NCBI RefSeq assembly: GCF_001644225.1
Contig: NZ_LSTV01000002.1
Span: forward strand, 365,943-429,942
Direction of reading: 5' to 3'
Origin: Microbacterium oleivorans
Lineage (GTDB): Bacteria > Actinomycetota > Actinomycetes > Actinomycetales > Microbacteriaceae
Length of the DNA: 64,000 bases
Below, piece by piece: positions 9,036-18,330 of the stretch. The translations under genes and the position numbers were made by a program. The stretch's first letter is position 1; every line of letters begins with the position of its first letter. Below the pieces are notes generated by a model. It made no database searches, was not told where the DNA came from, and saw nothing but the letters and a program-made list of their open reading frames with translations.

Positions 9036-9302
9036 TCAGCTCAGCGACAGGAAGAGCTTCTCGAGGTCCGCCATCTGCAGCTCGCCGTCCTCCTCGACGA
9101 GGCACTGCTGCATGGCGGCGGCGATCACCACGAACCCGGCCCGATCGATCGCGCTCGACACTGCGGAGAGCTGCGTGACCACCGCGCGGCAGTCGCCGCC
9201 CTCCTCGACGGCGGCGATCACGGCGGCGAGCTGGCCCTGCGCGCGCTTGAGGCGGTTCGCGATGCGGCGAACGGCCTCGTCGTCCCGGAGCGCCGTCGAC
9301 AC
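9036..9302 (-). CDS. CsoR-superfamily repressor, CstR-like (sulfane-sulfur sensor)
   Basis: All-helical DUF156 repressor of 88 aa. Two cysteines are present, Cys38 (in GGDCRAVV) and Cys67 (in MQQCL). The His four residues before the second Cys that copper-sensing CsoR uses is replaced by Ala63. A Cys-Cys pair without that His is the hallmark of CstR-type persulfide sensors, so sulfane sulfur is the likelier signal. This is inference from residues and context. GTG 9302 has a strong AGGAGG upstream. It lies 2 bp behind the CoA-disulfide reductase/rhodanese gene and presumably represses the operon through the palindrome at 10959-10978. Confidence 0.85.
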   Translation of the reverse strand: MSTALRDDEAVRRIANRLKRAQGQLAAVIAAVEEGGDCRAVVTQLSAVSSAIDRAGFVVIAAAMQQCLVEEDGELQMADLEKLFLSLS

Positions 9303-9304
9303 CG

Positions 9305-10951
9305 TCAGACCTCCTCGCGCGCCGCGGCCTCGAGGCCGTCGGTCCACGTGAGCCAGCCGCCGTCGAGGTTGCGGACATCGTGCCCCAGCTGCTGCAGCAA
9401 GCGGCTCGCGGTGTGCCCACGCTGCCCCACCTTGCAGTGCACGATGAGAGGCGCGTCGGGCAGCTCCGCATGACGCTCGCGGATCTCGTCGAGCGGCAGG
9501 AGGACGGCGCCGGGGATCGCTCCGGCCCCGTTCTCCTCGGCTGTGCGGACGTCGACCACGACGGCGCCGGCCGCGCGGGCGGCATCCACTTCGTGCCACT
9601 GGATCGTGCGGTCGGCTCCCGTCGCGAGGTTTTCGGCGACGTACCCCGCCATGTTGATCGCGTCCTTCGCCGATCCGTACTGCGGTGCGTACGCGAGTTC
9701 GAGCTGGGACAGAGCGGATGCCGTGAGCCCGGCCGTCATGGCGACGGCGAGGACGTCGAGCCGCTTGTCGACGCCGGCTCCGCCGACGATCTGCGCCCCC
9801 AGGATCAGGTCGGTCTCGGGGTCGACGAGCAGCTTCATGGCCATCTGTTCGGCGCCCGGGTAGTACGTCGCGTGCGAGAAGGGGTGGGTGTGCACGACGC
9901 GGTGCGCCCGGCCCGCCGCGACGAGCCGGCGCTCGCTCCAGCCGACGAGCCCGACCGTGAGGCCGAGGATGCCGACGATCGTCGTCCCGAGCGCGGGGGT
10001 CGCGGGTGCGGTGGCGACGCCGGCGATGTCGTCGGCCGCCGCTCGGCCGTGCCGGTTGGCGAGGCCCGCCATGGTGACGAGGGTCGCGGCGCCGTCGAGG
10101 TGGTCGGTCTTCTCGACCGCATCGCCCACGGCCCACACGCCCGGGATGTTTGTGCGGTGCCGGTCGTCGACGGCGATGCCGCCGGTCGGGCCGAGGGCGA
10201 TGCCCGCGGCCTCGGCGATCCGGACGTCGGGACGCACCCCGCGCGCGTCGACGACGAGATCGGCGGGCACGCGGCTGCCGTCGGACAGGACGACGGCGCC
10301 GGCCTCGAGGCGCTCGATGGTGGTCCGGGTGCGGACGTCCACTCCGGCGGTCGACAGCGCACGGTGGACAGGCGAGGCCATCTCGGGGTCGAGGGCGCTC
10401 AGCACCTGCGCCCCGCGCTGCACGAGGGTGACCTGCGCGCCGCGGTGCGCGAGGTTCTCGACGGCTTCCACGCCGATGAACCCGCCACCGGCCACGACCG
10501 TCCGCGGCGTCCGCAGCCCCGCGAGGACCTCGGTGATCGCATCGACGTCGTCGACGCTGCGCAGGGTCGCGACCTGAACGCCCTCGCCCGGGATGCCGCT
10601 GGTCGCCGCCGCTCCCATGGCGAGCACGAGGTCGTCGAACGGCTCGTTCCGTTCGGTGCCGGCATCGAGGTCGCGCACCGTGACGACCTTGGACGCGGCG
10701 TCGATCGCCGTCACCTCGTGCCGCACGTGCACGCGCAGCGCGAAGCGCGCGCCGAGCGATGCGGGGGTCTGCAGCAGCAGCGACGACCGGTCGGCGATCA
10801 CGCCGCCGATGTAATAAGGGAGTCCGCAGTTCGCGAAGGAGACGTGCGCGCCGCGCTCGAAGACGACGATCTCCCGCTGTTCGTCGAGACGGCGCAGGCG
10901 CGTGGCCGCCGACATCCCTGCCGCGACACCTCCGATGATGATGGTCCGCAT
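9305..10951 (-). CDS. CoA-disulfide reductase with C-terminal rhodanese domain
   Basis: Flavoprotein of 548 aa. Residues 1 to about 440 form a pyridine nucleotide-disulfide reductase with N-terminal FAD motif [10 protein letters not shown] and the single active-site Cys42 in [10 protein letters not shown], as in CoA-disulfide/CoA-persulfide reductases (NADH oxidase-like family). Residues about 455-545 form a rhodanese domain with the catalytic loop HCKVGQRG. Known fusion enzymes of this type reduce CoA-polysulfide or transfer sulfane sulfur. It heads an operon with the CstR-like repressor, and the operator palindrome sits 7 bp before its start. Confidence 0.9.
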   Translation of the reverse strand: MRTIIIGGVAAGMSAATRLRRLDEQREIVVFERGAHVSFANCGLPYYIGGVIADRSSLLLQTPASLGARFALRVHVRHEVTAIDAASKVVTVRDLDAGTERNEPFDDLVLAMGAAATSGIPGEGVQVATLRSVDDVDAITEVLAGLRTPRTVVAGGGFIGVEAVENLAHRGAQVTLVQRGAQVLSALDPEMASPVHRALSTAGVDVRTRTTIERLEAGAVVLSDGSRVPADLVVDARGVRPDVRIAEAAGIALGPTGGIAVDDRHRTNIPGVWAVGDAVEKTDHLDGAATLVTMAGLANRHGRAAADDIAGVATAPATPALGTTIVGILGLTVGLVGWSERRLVAAGRAHRVVHTHPFSHATYYPGAEQMAMKLLVDPETDLILGAQIVGGAGVDKRLDVLAVAMTAGLTASALSQLELAYAPQYGSAKDAINMAGYVAENLATGADRTIQWHEVDAARAAGAVVVDVRTAEENGAGAIPGAVLLPLDEIRERHAELPDAPLIVHCKVGQRGHTASRLLQQLGHDVRNLDGGWLTWTDGLEAAAREEV

Positions 10952-10958
10952 GCCTTCA

Positions 10959-10978
10959 CGATACCCCGGGGGGTATCG
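10959..10978. promoter_or_regulatory. CsoR/CstR-type operator palindrome
   Basis: CGATACCCCGGGGGGTATCG is a perfect inverted repeat with 9-bp arms and a 2-bp centre. ATACCCC-GGGGTAT blocks of this kind are the binding sites of CsoR/CstR/RcnR proteins. It lies immediately upstream of the reductase-rhodanese/regulator operon, which supports autoregulation. Confidence 0.85.
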
Positions 10979-11081
10979 CTGCGGTCGCCGGATGGGCAGA
11001 CGCCGGGTGTACGCCCGGCAACGTTTGTGTCACCTTCGCACGTGGGGGGTGACTGCACAGGCTGCGAGGGCTAGGTTGGGG

Positions 11082-11087
11082 AACGAC
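11082..11087 (+). promoter_or_regulatory. Probable -10 box of the cold-shock gene
   Basis: TAGGTT matches TANNNT and would give a leader of roughly 30 nt before ATG 11127. Cold-shock genes often have structured leaders; I did not see a convincing fold here. Confidence 0.35.
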
Positions 11088-11126
11088 CGGCGGACGTGTC
11101 GCCGGCAACAATCAGTAAGGCAGTTC

Positions 11127-11333
11127 ATGAGCGTCAGCGGTACCGTCAAGTGGTTCAACTCGGAGAAGGGCTTCGGGTTCATCGCTCCCGATGAAGGCGG
11201 CGCCGACGTCTTCGCCCACTACTCGGCCATCGAATCGTCGGGCTACCGCTCGCTGGAAGAGAACCAGCGAGTTGAGTTCGACATCGCACAGGGCCCCAAG
11301 GGTCTTCAGGCGGAGAACATCCGTCCCCTCTGA
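11127..11333 (+). CDS. cspA: Cold-shock protein, CspA family
   Basis: A 68-aa single cold-shock domain that binds single-stranded RNA/DNA and melts mRNA structure. Both RNA-binding motifs are visible, KGFGFI (RNP1) and DVFAHY (RNP2), and the opening [15 protein letters not shown] is canonical. ATG 11127 is preceded by GTAAGG at 6-nt spacing, so the open frame reaching back to 10902 is not used. It is monocistronic and converges on the HAD gene with a 4-bp gap. Confidence 0.96.
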   Translation: MSVSGTVKWFNSEKGFGFIAPDEGGADVFAHYSAIESSGYRSLEENQRVEFDIAQGPKGLQAENIRPL

Positions 11334-11337
11334 GGTT

Positions 11338-12015
11338 TCACACCTCTTCAGTGAGGAGCAGGCGGCGGAGTTCGACCATCGTGTCGACCGCCGCCTGCGC
11401 TCCTTCTGACTCGTGGGGCCAACTGAAGCCCCACCGCACGAAGATCACGGGCACGCCGTTCGCCGCGCCCCCGTCGATGTCGTGATGGCGGTCCCCGATG
11501 AGGATCGGTCGGCTCGTGTCGACCCCCATCGAGCGCAGCCGCCGCAGTGACTCCGCCACGATGTCTGCCTTCGAAGCGAGGGTCTTCTCGTCCGGGGTCG
11601 CGCCCGCCATCGCTTGCATGTGCTCGGCCAGACCGTAGTGCTCCATCAGCGCGACGACCTGGACCTCCGGCTTCGAGCTCGCCGTCGCCTGCGGGATGCC
11701 GGCGGCCGAGATGTCCGCGATGAGCTCCCCGACACCCGGGTAGAGCCGCGTGCGGGCCGTGTACCCGTCCTGCTTGCCGAGTGCGCGGTAGTAGGTGACC
11801 GCCTCGGACGCCTGCGCCGGGGTCATCCCCACGTTCTTCTGGAACGAGTCGTACATGGGCGGTCCGATCCAGTGGACCAGTTCCGCGCGCGTCGGGGCGG
11901 GGTACCCGAAGTGACTCAGGCAGCGGTCGAGCCGGCTGAGGATGCCGTCTGACGCATCGACGATGGTGCCGTCCACGTCCCAGAGGATGCAGGACCAGGG
12001 GGAGCGTGTCGTCAT
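11338..12015 (-). CDS. HAD-superfamily hydrolase, phosphoglycolate phosphatase-like
   Basis: A 225-aa haloacid dehalogenase-type phosphatase. Motif I DVDGT lies at residues 13-17 with nucleophile Asp13, motif II is the TASSK region, motif III is the conserved Lys near DEKTLASK, and motif IV is GDRHHD. The helical cap after motif I fits the Gph/PGMB-like subgroup. The substrate (phosphoglycolate, a sugar phosphate or a nucleotide) cannot be told from sequence. Monocistronic; its upstream region faces the nucS upstream region. Confidence 0.85.
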   Translation of the reverse strand: MTTRSPWSCILWDVDGTIVDASDGILSRLDRCLSHFGYPAPTRAELVHWIGPPMYDSFQKNVGMTPAQASEAVTYYRALGKQDGYTARTRLYPGVGELIADISAAGIPQATASSKPEVQVVALMEHYGLAEHMQAMAGATPDEKTLASKADIVAESLRRLRSMGVDTSRPILIGDRHHDIDGGAANGVPVIFVRWGFSWPHESEGAQAAVDTMVELRRLLLTEEV

Positions 12016-12317
12016 GACCCCAGCCTACGGGGCGGGTCGGAGCGTCCGACGTGGTCACCGCGTTCGGCCGGGAGCCGCGGAGGCGCCGGGTCGGACCCCG
12101 GGTCACCGACACGGCGCCACCGCGGTGAGCGGCACGCGAGCCCGAATCCGCGTGCAGCGACGGTGCGCGGTGGTGTGGTGATCTCGTGCTCCCCCCGGAG
12201 ACGGACCGCCACCGGCGCACCTGCTCGCCGTCCACGGTACGAGCCGTCAGCCGCGGACAGGGCGTCGGAGCCCATTCCCGGACGATCCCGAACGGGCCCG
12301 CGGGTAGGCTCGTCGCC
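12016..12317. other. Intergenic region between HAD gene and nucS
   Basis: About 300 bp with no supported gene; open frames here are antisense or read-through shadows. It must hold the divergent promoters of the HAD gene and nucS. The only element I can name is the nucS -10 box at 12305-12310. Confidence 0.6.
12305..12310 (+). promoter_or_regulatory. -10 box for leaderless nucS transcript
   Basis: TAGGCT ends 7 nt before the GTG start codon of nucS and no Shine-Dalgarno sequence intervenes, so transcription probably begins at or next to the start codon. Confidence 0.6.
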
Positions 12318-13004
12318 GTGCGTCTCGTCATCGCCCGCTGCTCCGTCGACTACACCGGTCGCCTCAACACCCACCTGCCGCCCGCCACCCGCCTCATCAT
12401 GGTGAAGGCGGACGGCACGGTCGCGTTCCACCGCGACATCCAGCACCAACCGCTCAACTGGATGAGCCCGCCGTGCACGCTGACGGTCATCGAGCCCGGC
12501 GAGGACGACGTCGACGTCGTCGAGAAGTGGCGCGTGACGCACGCCAAGTCGGGCGACGAGCTCACCATCCGGATCTACGAGGTGCTGCACGATTCTTCGC
12601 ACGAGCTCGGCACCGACCCGGGCCTCGTCAAGGACGGTGTCGAGGCCGATCTGCAGCGGCTGCTCGCGGAGCAGGTCGGCGTCATCGGCGAGAACCTGAC
12701 GCTCGTGCGCCGGGAGTTCCCCACCGCCATCGGACCGGTCGACCTGCTGCTGCGCAACCCCGAGGGCGGCACCGTGGCGGTGGAGGTCAAGCGGCGCGGC
12801 GACATCGACGGCGTCGAGCAGCTCACGCGCTACCTCGAACTGCTGGGACGCGACCCGCACCTCGCGCCGGTCACCGGCGTCTTCGCCGCTCAGGAGATCA
12901 AGCCGCAGGCGAAGGTCCTGGCGGCGGACCGCGGCATCCGCTGCGTCACCCTCGACTACGACGAGATGAAGGGCATCGAGTCGGGAGCTCCGCGTCTGTT
13001 CTGA
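12318..13004 (+). CDS. nucS: Mismatch-specific endonuclease NucS/EndoMS
   Basis: A 228-aa endonuclease that carries out the MutS/MutL-independent mismatch repair of Actinobacteria and many Archaea. It cuts both strands around G:T, G:G and T:T mismatches, directed by the sliding clamp. An N-terminal dimerisation/DNA-binding domain is followed by a PD-(D/E)XK nuclease core with Asp142 (GPVDLLLRN) and Glu156/Lys158 (VAVEVKRR). GTG 12318 gives the family start [16 protein letters not shown]. The open frame extending to 12186 is not needed. It overlaps no neighbour and ends 6 bp before the convergent MFS gene. Confidence 0.96.
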   Translation: MRLVIARCSVDYTGRLNTHLPPATRLIMVKADGTVAFHRDIQHQPLNWMSPPCTLTVIEPGEDDVDVVEKWRVTHAKSGDELTIRIYEVLHDSSHELGTDPGLVKDGVEADLQRLLAEQVGVIGENLTLVRREFPTAIGPVDLLLRNPEGGTVAVEVKRRGDIDGVEQLTRYLELLGRDPHLAPVTGVFAAQEIKPQAKVLAADRGIRCVTLDYDEMKGIESGAPRLF

Positions 13005-13010
13005 CGCCGC

Positions 13011-14225
13011 TCAGTGGCTCGTGCCGCGGGTGCCCGGCAGGGGCTTGGCGGCGCCCGAGGCGAACCCCGACGCGGCGACCAGCGCGGCGATGATGAACAG
13101 TGTGTTGAGCAGGCCGATGTGCGTGCTGATGACACCCAGGATCGGCGGGCCGCACAGGAACGCGACATAGCCGATGGTCGCGGCGGCGCTCACCCGCGCG
13201 GCGGCACGTTCCGGATCGTCCGCCGCGGCCGACATCCCGAGGGGGAAGCCGAGCGAGGCACCGACACCCCAGAGCGCGGCGCCGACGAGGACGAGCGGCA
13301 GGTTCGGCGCGAGAATGAACAGCAGGATGCCGAGCACGGCCGTGACGGCGAGCACTCGCAACGTCGCGACGCGGCCGAACCGGTCGACCAGCGGTCCGCC
13401 GAAGACGCGGACGACGGTCATGGCGACCGAGAAGACGGTGAGCGCGGTTGCGCCGAGCGCCTCGCCGCCGCGGTGGTCCTCGCTCACCGCGAGCGCCATC
13501 CAGTCGTTCGCGCCGCCCTCGGCGAACGCCATGCCGAGCATGACGACGCCCAGAACGTAGGTGCGGGGTTCGCGCCACGCCGACAGAGCAGCCGAGAGGC
13601 GGGAGCGCCATCCGCTGGGAGCCGCGTCGGGTGCGCCGAAGTCGCGCTGCGGCACGTAGGCGAAGGCGACGACGGCGAGGACGACGATCGCGACGGCGAT
13701 CACAGCGGTGTGCGGGAAGACACCGATCCGCGCCCCGGCCACCAGCGCGCCGATGCCGGCGCCGATGACGGTGCCGAGGCTGAAGAAGGCGTGGAACAGC
13801 GGCAGGATCGTCTTGCCCACCTCGACCTCGATCGCCGCGCCGTCGACGTTCATGAGCACGTCGAGCGCGCCGTTGCCGAACCCGAAGAGGGCGAGCCCGA
13901 TGAGGACGAGCAGGAGCGAGGGCGCGACGTCGGTGCCGAGGCCGATGAGGAACAGCCCCACGGCGAGGACCAGCATGACGGTCAGCATCCCGCGACGCGT
14001 CCCCATGCGGGCGGCGATGACGGAGGACACCGACAAGCCGAGGATCGACGCGACGCCCATGCCGAGAAGGAGCAGGCCGATCGTCGAGTTCTCAATGCCG
14101 AGGGCGGCCTTGATCGAGGGCACCCGCGACGCCCACGTCGCGATGCTCAGCCCGCTGGCGGTGAAGATCGCGAACACGGCCAGGCGCCAGGTCCACAGGC
14201 GGGAGGCGGTGAGCTGCAACGTCAT
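13011..14225 (-). CDS. MFS transporter (YbjJ-like)
   Basis: Major facilitator of 404 aa with twelve predicted membrane helices and a central loop around residue 200. Similarity in pattern is to the YbjJ-type subgroup: an early WASRVPSIKAALGI segment, then GFGNGALDVLMNVDG in helix 4-5. The substrate is unknown. It is divergent from a LacI-family regulator, and a palindrome lies between the two starts. I infer that the regulator controls it and that the substrate may be a sugar or sugar derivative. Confidence 0.82.
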   Translation of the reverse strand: MTLQLTASRLWTWRLAVFAIFTASGLSIATWASRVPSIKAALGIENSTIGLLLLGMGVASILGLSVSSVIAARMGTRRGMLTVMLVLAVGLFLIGLGTDVAPSLLLVLIGLALFGFGNGALDVLMNVDGAAIEVEVGKTILPLFHAFFSLGTVIGAGIGALVAGARIGVFPHTAVIAVAIVVLAVVAFAYVPQRDFGAPDAAPSGWRSRLSAALSAWREPRTYVLGVVMLGMAFAEGGANDWMALAVSEDHRGGEALGATALTVFSVAMTVVRVFGGPLVDRFGRVATLRVLAVTAVLGILLFILAPNLPLVLVGAALWGVGASLGFPLGMSAAADDPERAAARVSAAATIGYVAFLCGPPILGVISTHIGLLNTLFIIAALVAASGFASGAAKPLPGTRGTSH

Positions 14226-14247
14226 GGCGTCACTCTAGCGGGATCTC

Positions 14248-14259
14248 CGAATCGATTCG
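14248..14259. promoter_or_regulatory. Palindromic operator candidate between MFS and lacI genes
   Basis: CGAATCGATTCG is a perfect 12-bp palindrome in the 65-bp divergent intergenic region, followed by a second partial copy (GAATCGG). Its size and central CG-containing symmetry fit a LacI-family operator. It sits 20 bp upstream of the lacI -10 box TACGAT (14279-14284). Confidence 0.5.
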
Positions 14260-14290
14260 AGAATCGGATCCGTGCGGCTACGATCGAAAG

Positions 14291-15331
14291 ATGAGCAGCC
14301 GCCGAGCGACGATCTCCGACGTCGCGCGTGAAGCCGGGGTGTCGGCGTCGACGGCATCCGTCGTCTTCAGCGGCAAGGTGTCCGTGTCGGACGCCACCCG
14401 CGCCAAGGTGCTCGCGGCGGCCGAGGCGCTCGGGTACACAGGACCCGATCCGCGGGCCGCGTCCCTGCGCACCGGACGTGCCGGCGTCGTCGCCGTGCTC
14501 TTCCGCGAGCGCCTCGCGTCCGCGTTCCGCGACCCCGTCACCGCGGCGATGATGGACGGTCTCACCGATGCGCTCGCGCCCATCGGCGCCGGCGTCCTGC
14601 TCCTCCACGACGAGGGACCCGTCGAGTCGGCGCCCACGCTCACGACGGCTCCGGTCGACGCCGCGATCCTGCTCGGGTGCAACGAAATCCTGCAGTCCTC
14701 GGTCGACGTGCTGGGGCGCCGCGGCATCCCCGTCGTCGTCATCGAGGGCGACGCCGGACCCGACGTGCCGCAGATCCTGCTCGACAACGTCGAGGCCCAG
14801 CGCACCGCCGCCGAGCACGTGCGCTCGCTCGGACACGAGCGGGTCGCCCTCGTCACGCTGACGAAGGATGCCACGCGCCCCCGCGGCTTCATCGACGACC
14901 CCAGCCGAATCGCCGTCGAGGTCACCCGTGACCGGCTGCGCGGCGCGCGGCAGGTCTACCCCGACGCGCCCGCCTACGCCGTCGGGGCGAGCTCGATTGA
15001 CGAGGGACTCGCCGCCGGTCGCGTCCTGCTGCAGGGGGAGCGGCCCACGGCGATCATCGCGCAGAGCGACCTGCTCGCCGCCGGCGTCATCCGCGCGGCC
15101 GAGGAGGCAGGCCTGCGTGTCCCCGAGGACCTCAGCGTGACGGGTTTCGACGGCATCACGGTCGACGGGCTCGCGCCGTACGTCCTGACGACGCTCGTGC
15201 AGGACGCGATCGCGAAGGGGCGCGCCGCGGGCGAGGCCGTCGTCGCGATGCTCGAGGGGCGGGACCCGGCATCCCTCACCCTCACCTGCACATTCCGACG
15301 CGGGAACACGACCGGTCCGGTACCCGCCTGA
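14291..15331 (+). CDS. LacI-family transcriptional regulator
   Basis: A 346-aa repressor. The N-terminal helix-turn-helix (ISDVAREAGVSASTASVVFSG, about residues 8-28) has the LacI hinge after it, followed by a periplasmic-binding-protein-like effector domain with the late motif VPEDLSVTGFDGI. The -10 box TACGAT ends 6 nt upstream of the ATG, so the mRNA has at most a very short leader. It is divergent from the MFS gene and probably regulates it and itself. The effector is unknown. Confidence 0.9.
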   Translation: MSSRRATISDVAREAGVSASTASVVFSGKVSVSDATRAKVLAAAEALGYTGPDPRAASLRTGRAGVVAVLFRERLASAFRDPVTAAMMDGLTDALAPIGAGVLLLHDEGPVESAPTLTTAPVDAAILLGCNEILQSSVDVLGRRGIPVVVIEGDAGPDVPQILLDNVEAQRTAAEHVRSLGHERVALVTLTKDATRPRGFIDDPSRIAVEVTRDRLRGARQVYPDAPAYAVGASSIDEGLAAGRVLLQGERPTAIIAQSDLLAAGVIRAAEEAGLRVPEDLSVTGFDGITVDGLAPYVLTTLVQDAIAKGRAAGEAVVAMLEGRDPASLTLTCTFRRGNTTGPVPA

Positions 15332-15369
15332 CCTGGGAACCCGCCGGGCGCCGGCTGGTCGTCAGCCGG

Positions 15370-15375
15370 TAGACT
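15370..15375 (+). promoter_or_regulatory. Probable -10 box of mrp operon
   Basis: TAGACT matches TANNNT and lies about 40 bp upstream of the TTG start of mrpA, leaving room for the AGGAGG ribosome binding site near 15403-15408. Confidence 0.4.
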
Positions 15376-15414
15376 GGAGTCCTCGACCCCCGCGAGTGCA
15401 CAGAGGAGGCCAGG

Positions 15415-18330
15415 TTGCTGATCCTCCTCGCGGCGTTCGCGCTCGTGCCCCTCCTCCTTCCGGCACTCGTCGCGCGCCTCGGGTCACGCACCTTCCTCGT
15501 CGCGGCCGTCGTCCCGATCGCCGCCTTCGTGCACACGGCCTGGCAGACGCCCGCCGTGCTCGCCGGGGATATCCCGTTCGAGACATACACCTGGATCCCG
15601 GATCTCGCGGTGCAGGTGTCGATGCGGATGGACGTCCTGTCGTGGGTGATGTCCCTCATCGTCACCGGCGTCGGCGCCCTCGTGATGATCTACTGCCGGT
15701 GGTACTTCGCGGGCAAGACCGAGGGCCTCGCGACGTTCTCGGCGGTGCTGCTCGCCTTCGCCGGGGCGATGTACGGGCTCGTGCTGACCGACGACATCGT
15801 CGTGCTCATCATGCTGTGGGAGGTCACGAGCGTCCTCTCGTACCTGCTCATCGGCTTCTACCACCGCCGCGGCGCGAGCCGCCGTGCCGCGCTGCAGGCC
15901 CTGCTGGTGACGACCCTCGGCGGACTCGTCATGCTCATCGGCGTCGTCATGCTCGTCGTCCTCTACGGCACGACGAGCATCGCGACGATGCTCGAGACCG
16001 GCCCGATCTTCGAGGGCGGTCAGGCCGTCGCCTTGGATGCCGCGATCGTGATGCTGCTCGTGGGTGCGCTCAGCAAGTCGGCCATCTTCCCGTTCCACTT
16101 CTGGCTGCCCGGCGCCATGGCGGCGCCGACCCCGGTGAGCGCCTACCTGCACGCCGCCGCCATGGTGAAGGCGGGCATCTACCTCATCGCCCGCTTCGCC
16201 CCGGCCTTCGCCGACACCGACCCCTGGCGTCCCATCGTCATCGGCCTCGGCGTCTTCACGATGCTCCTCGGCGGGTTCCAGGCGCTGCGGGAGTCCGACC
16301 TCAAGCGCATCCTCGCCTTCGGCACCGTCAGCCAGCTCGGCATGCTGACCGTCGTCCTCGGCTACGGCGAACGCAACAGCGCGCTCGCCGGTCTCGCGCT
16401 GCTCGTGGGGCACGCCCTCTTCAAGTCGGCGCTGTTCCTCGTCGTCGGCGTCATCGACCGTCAGCTCAGTACCCGTGACATCGCGGAGCTCTCGGGCGTC
16501 GGCCGCCAGGCGCCGACACTGGCGACCTTCTCGATCATCGCGATCGCCTCGATGGCGGGGGTCGCCCCGACCGTCGGCTTCGTCGCGAAGGAGGCTGTGC
16601 TCACCTCGTTCCTCGAGGGCGGCGCCGAGCCGGCGGCTCTCATCCCGCTCATCGGGATCCTCCTGGGCTCGGCTCTGACAGCGGCGTACGGCATCCGTTT
16701 CGTGTGGGGTGCCTTCTGGACGAAGAAAGATGCCGCCGGCGCCCCGCTCGAGCGCACCGAGTGGCCCGACCCGCCGATCGGCTTCCTCGTGGCCCCCGTC
16801 GTGCTGAGCGGTCTCACGATGGTCGCCGGCGTCGCGGCGCCGCTGGTCGACGCAGCGATCGCCGGGTACGCCGACGGCATCCCGCTCGAAGAGGGCGGCA
16901 AGGAGTACCACCTCGCGCTCTGGCACGGGTGGGAGCCGGCACTGTTCCTCTCGCTCGGCTCGATCGCGCTCGGAGCGCTGCTGTTCTGGTTCACCCAGCG
17001 GCGCCCGCTGAAGGCGCGCGTCATGCCGTTCACGGCGAACGACGTCTACAACCTGTCCCTGCGCGGCATCGCCCGCGTCTCGGTCTGGACCACCTCGCTC
17101 ACCCAGCGCGGCTCGCTGCCGTTCTACGTGGGCACGATCTTCGTCGTGTTCGTCGCGGCGGAGGCCACGGCGCTACTCGCCGGTACGAAATGGCGCATCG
17201 CGGTCGACGCGTGGCAGAGCCCGGCCCAGCTGCTGGCAGCTCCGGTCATGATCCTCGCCGGCTTCGTCGCGATCCGCGCCCGCAAGCGCTACACCGGGGT
17301 CGTGCTCGTCTCGGTGACGGGGCTCGGCATGGTGCTGCTGTTCGCGACGAGCGGTGCCCCCGACCTCGCGCTCACGCAGATCCTGGTCGAGACCGTGACC
17401 CTCGTCGCCTTCGCCCTGGTGCTGCGCCGCATCCCCGCGCGGCTCGGCGACCACAACGCGTCGGTGCTGCCGGTGGTCCGCGCCGTCATCGGCATCGGCG
17501 TCGGCGTCACGATGGCGGCGATCGCCCTCATCGCCACGGGGGCCCGCGTCGCCGACCCCGTCTCGGGTCCGTTCCCCGACCTCGCCTACGAGATCGGCCA
17601 CGGCAAGAACGTCGTCAACGTCACCCTCGTCGACCTCCGCGGCTGGGACACGATGGGGGAGCTCTCGGTGCTCATCCTCGCCGCGACGGGTGTCGCCTCG
17701 CTCGTCTTCGTCACGAACCGCTCCGACAGTCGCGTCCTGCCGTCGATGCCGACCAGCACGGGTCGCAGCCGCCGTCCGCTCGTCGAGACGGCCGACGGCC
17801 CGCGCCCGCGCTCGACGGCGCCCGGCTCGACCCGGCAGGCCTGGCTCGTCGGCGGGCTGAAGGTCAAGCCCGAGAACCGGTCGCTGCTGCTCGAGGTGAT
17901 CGTCCGCATCCTCTTCCACTCGATCATCGTCGTGTCGGTCTACCTGCTCTTCGCCGGTCACAACCTGCCCGGCGGCGGCTTCGCGGGCGGCCTCGTCGCC
18001 GGCATGGCCCTCGTGATGCGCTACGTGGCGGGCGGGCGGTGGGAGCTCGGCGCCGCCGCGCCGACCGATGCCGGTCGCCTGCTCGGCGCCGGCATGGTCC
18101 TCGCGCTCTCGTGCGCGATCGTGCCCCTGTTCTTCGGCGCCGCACCGCTGACCAGCACCTACTGGGAGGCCGAGCTGCCGCTCCTGGGCGAAGTCGAGTT
18201 CGTGACCTCGACGATCTTCGACGTCGGCGTCTACCTCGTCGTCATCGGACTCGTCCTCGACGTTCTGCGGTCGCTCGGCGCCGAGGTCGACCGGCAGACG
18301 CAGGCGCAGCGGGAGCGGGTGACCGCATGA
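15415..18330 (+). CDS. mrpA: Mrp Na+/H+ antiporter subunit A fused to subunit B
   Basis: A 971-aa membrane protein, the largest subunit of the Mrp cation/proton antiporter. Residues about 60-420 carry the NuoL/NuoN-like proton-translocating core (motif KSAIFPFHFWLPGAMAAPTPVSAYLHAAAMVKAG). The next region is the MbhD/MbhE-like part. The last ~170 residues (from about 800, with HNLPGGGFAGGLVAGMALVMRY) correspond to MrpB, so A and B are one polypeptide and no separate mrpB exists. The start is TTG 15415, with AGGAGG six nucleotides upstream. It overlaps mrpC by 4 bp. Confidence 0.95.
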   Translation: MLILLAAFALVPLLLPALVARLGSRTFLVAAVVPIAAFVHTAWQTPAVLAGDIPFETYTWIPDLAVQVSMRMDVLSWVMSLIVTGVGALVMIYCRWYFAGKTEGLATFSAVLLAFAGAMYGLVLTDDIVVLIMLWEVTSVLSYLLIGFYHRRGASRRAALQALLVTTLGGLVMLIGVVMLVVLYGTTSIATMLETGPIFEGGQAVALDAAIVMLLVGALSKSAIFPFHFWLPGAMAAPTPVSAYLHAAAMVKAGIYLIARFAPAFADTDPWRPIVIGLGVFTMLLGGFQALRESDLKRILAFGTVSQLGMLTVVLGYGERNSALAGLALLVGHALFKSALFLVVGVIDRQLSTRDIAELSGVGRQAPTLATFSIIAIASMAGVAPTVGFVAKEAVLTSFLEGGAEPAALIPLIGILLGSALTAAYGIRFVWGAFWTKKDAAGAPLERTEWPDPPIGFLVAPVVLSGLTMVAGVAAPLVDAAIAGYADGIPLEEGGKEYHLALWHGWEPALFLSLGSIALGALLFWFTQRRPLKARVMPFTANDVYNLSLRGIARVSVWTTSLTQRGSLPFYVGTIFVVFVAAEATALLAGTKWRIAVDAWQSPAQLLAAPVMILAGFVAIRARKRYTGVVLVSVTGLGMVLLFATSGAPDLALTQILVETVTLVAFALVLRRIPARLGDHNASVLPVVRAVIGIGVGVTMAAIALIATGARVADPVSGPFPDLAYEIGHGKNVVNVTLVDLRGWDTMGELSVLILAATGVASLVFVTNRSDSRVLPSMPTSTGRSRRPLVETADGPRPRSTAPGSTRQAWLVGGLKVKPENRSLLLEVIVRILFHSIIVVSVYLLFAGHNLPGGGFAGGLVAGMALVMRYVAGGRWELGAAAPTDAGRLLGAGMVLALSCAIVPLFFGAAPLTSTYWEAELPLLGEVEFVTSTIFDVGVYLVVIGLVLDVLRSLGAEVDRQTQAQRERVTA

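Noticed and set aside
9036..9302. Copper-sensing CsoR
   Set aside because: The required His before the second Cys is Ala63, and the neighbour is a sulfur-transfer enzyme and not a copper exporter.
15484..16926. Long minus-strand open frames opposite mrpA and many similar long frames elsewhere
   Set aside because: High GC removes stop codons from shadow frames. Their products are Arg/Ala/Gly/Asp-rich with no domain and no ribosome site, and the opposite strand holds clear genes.
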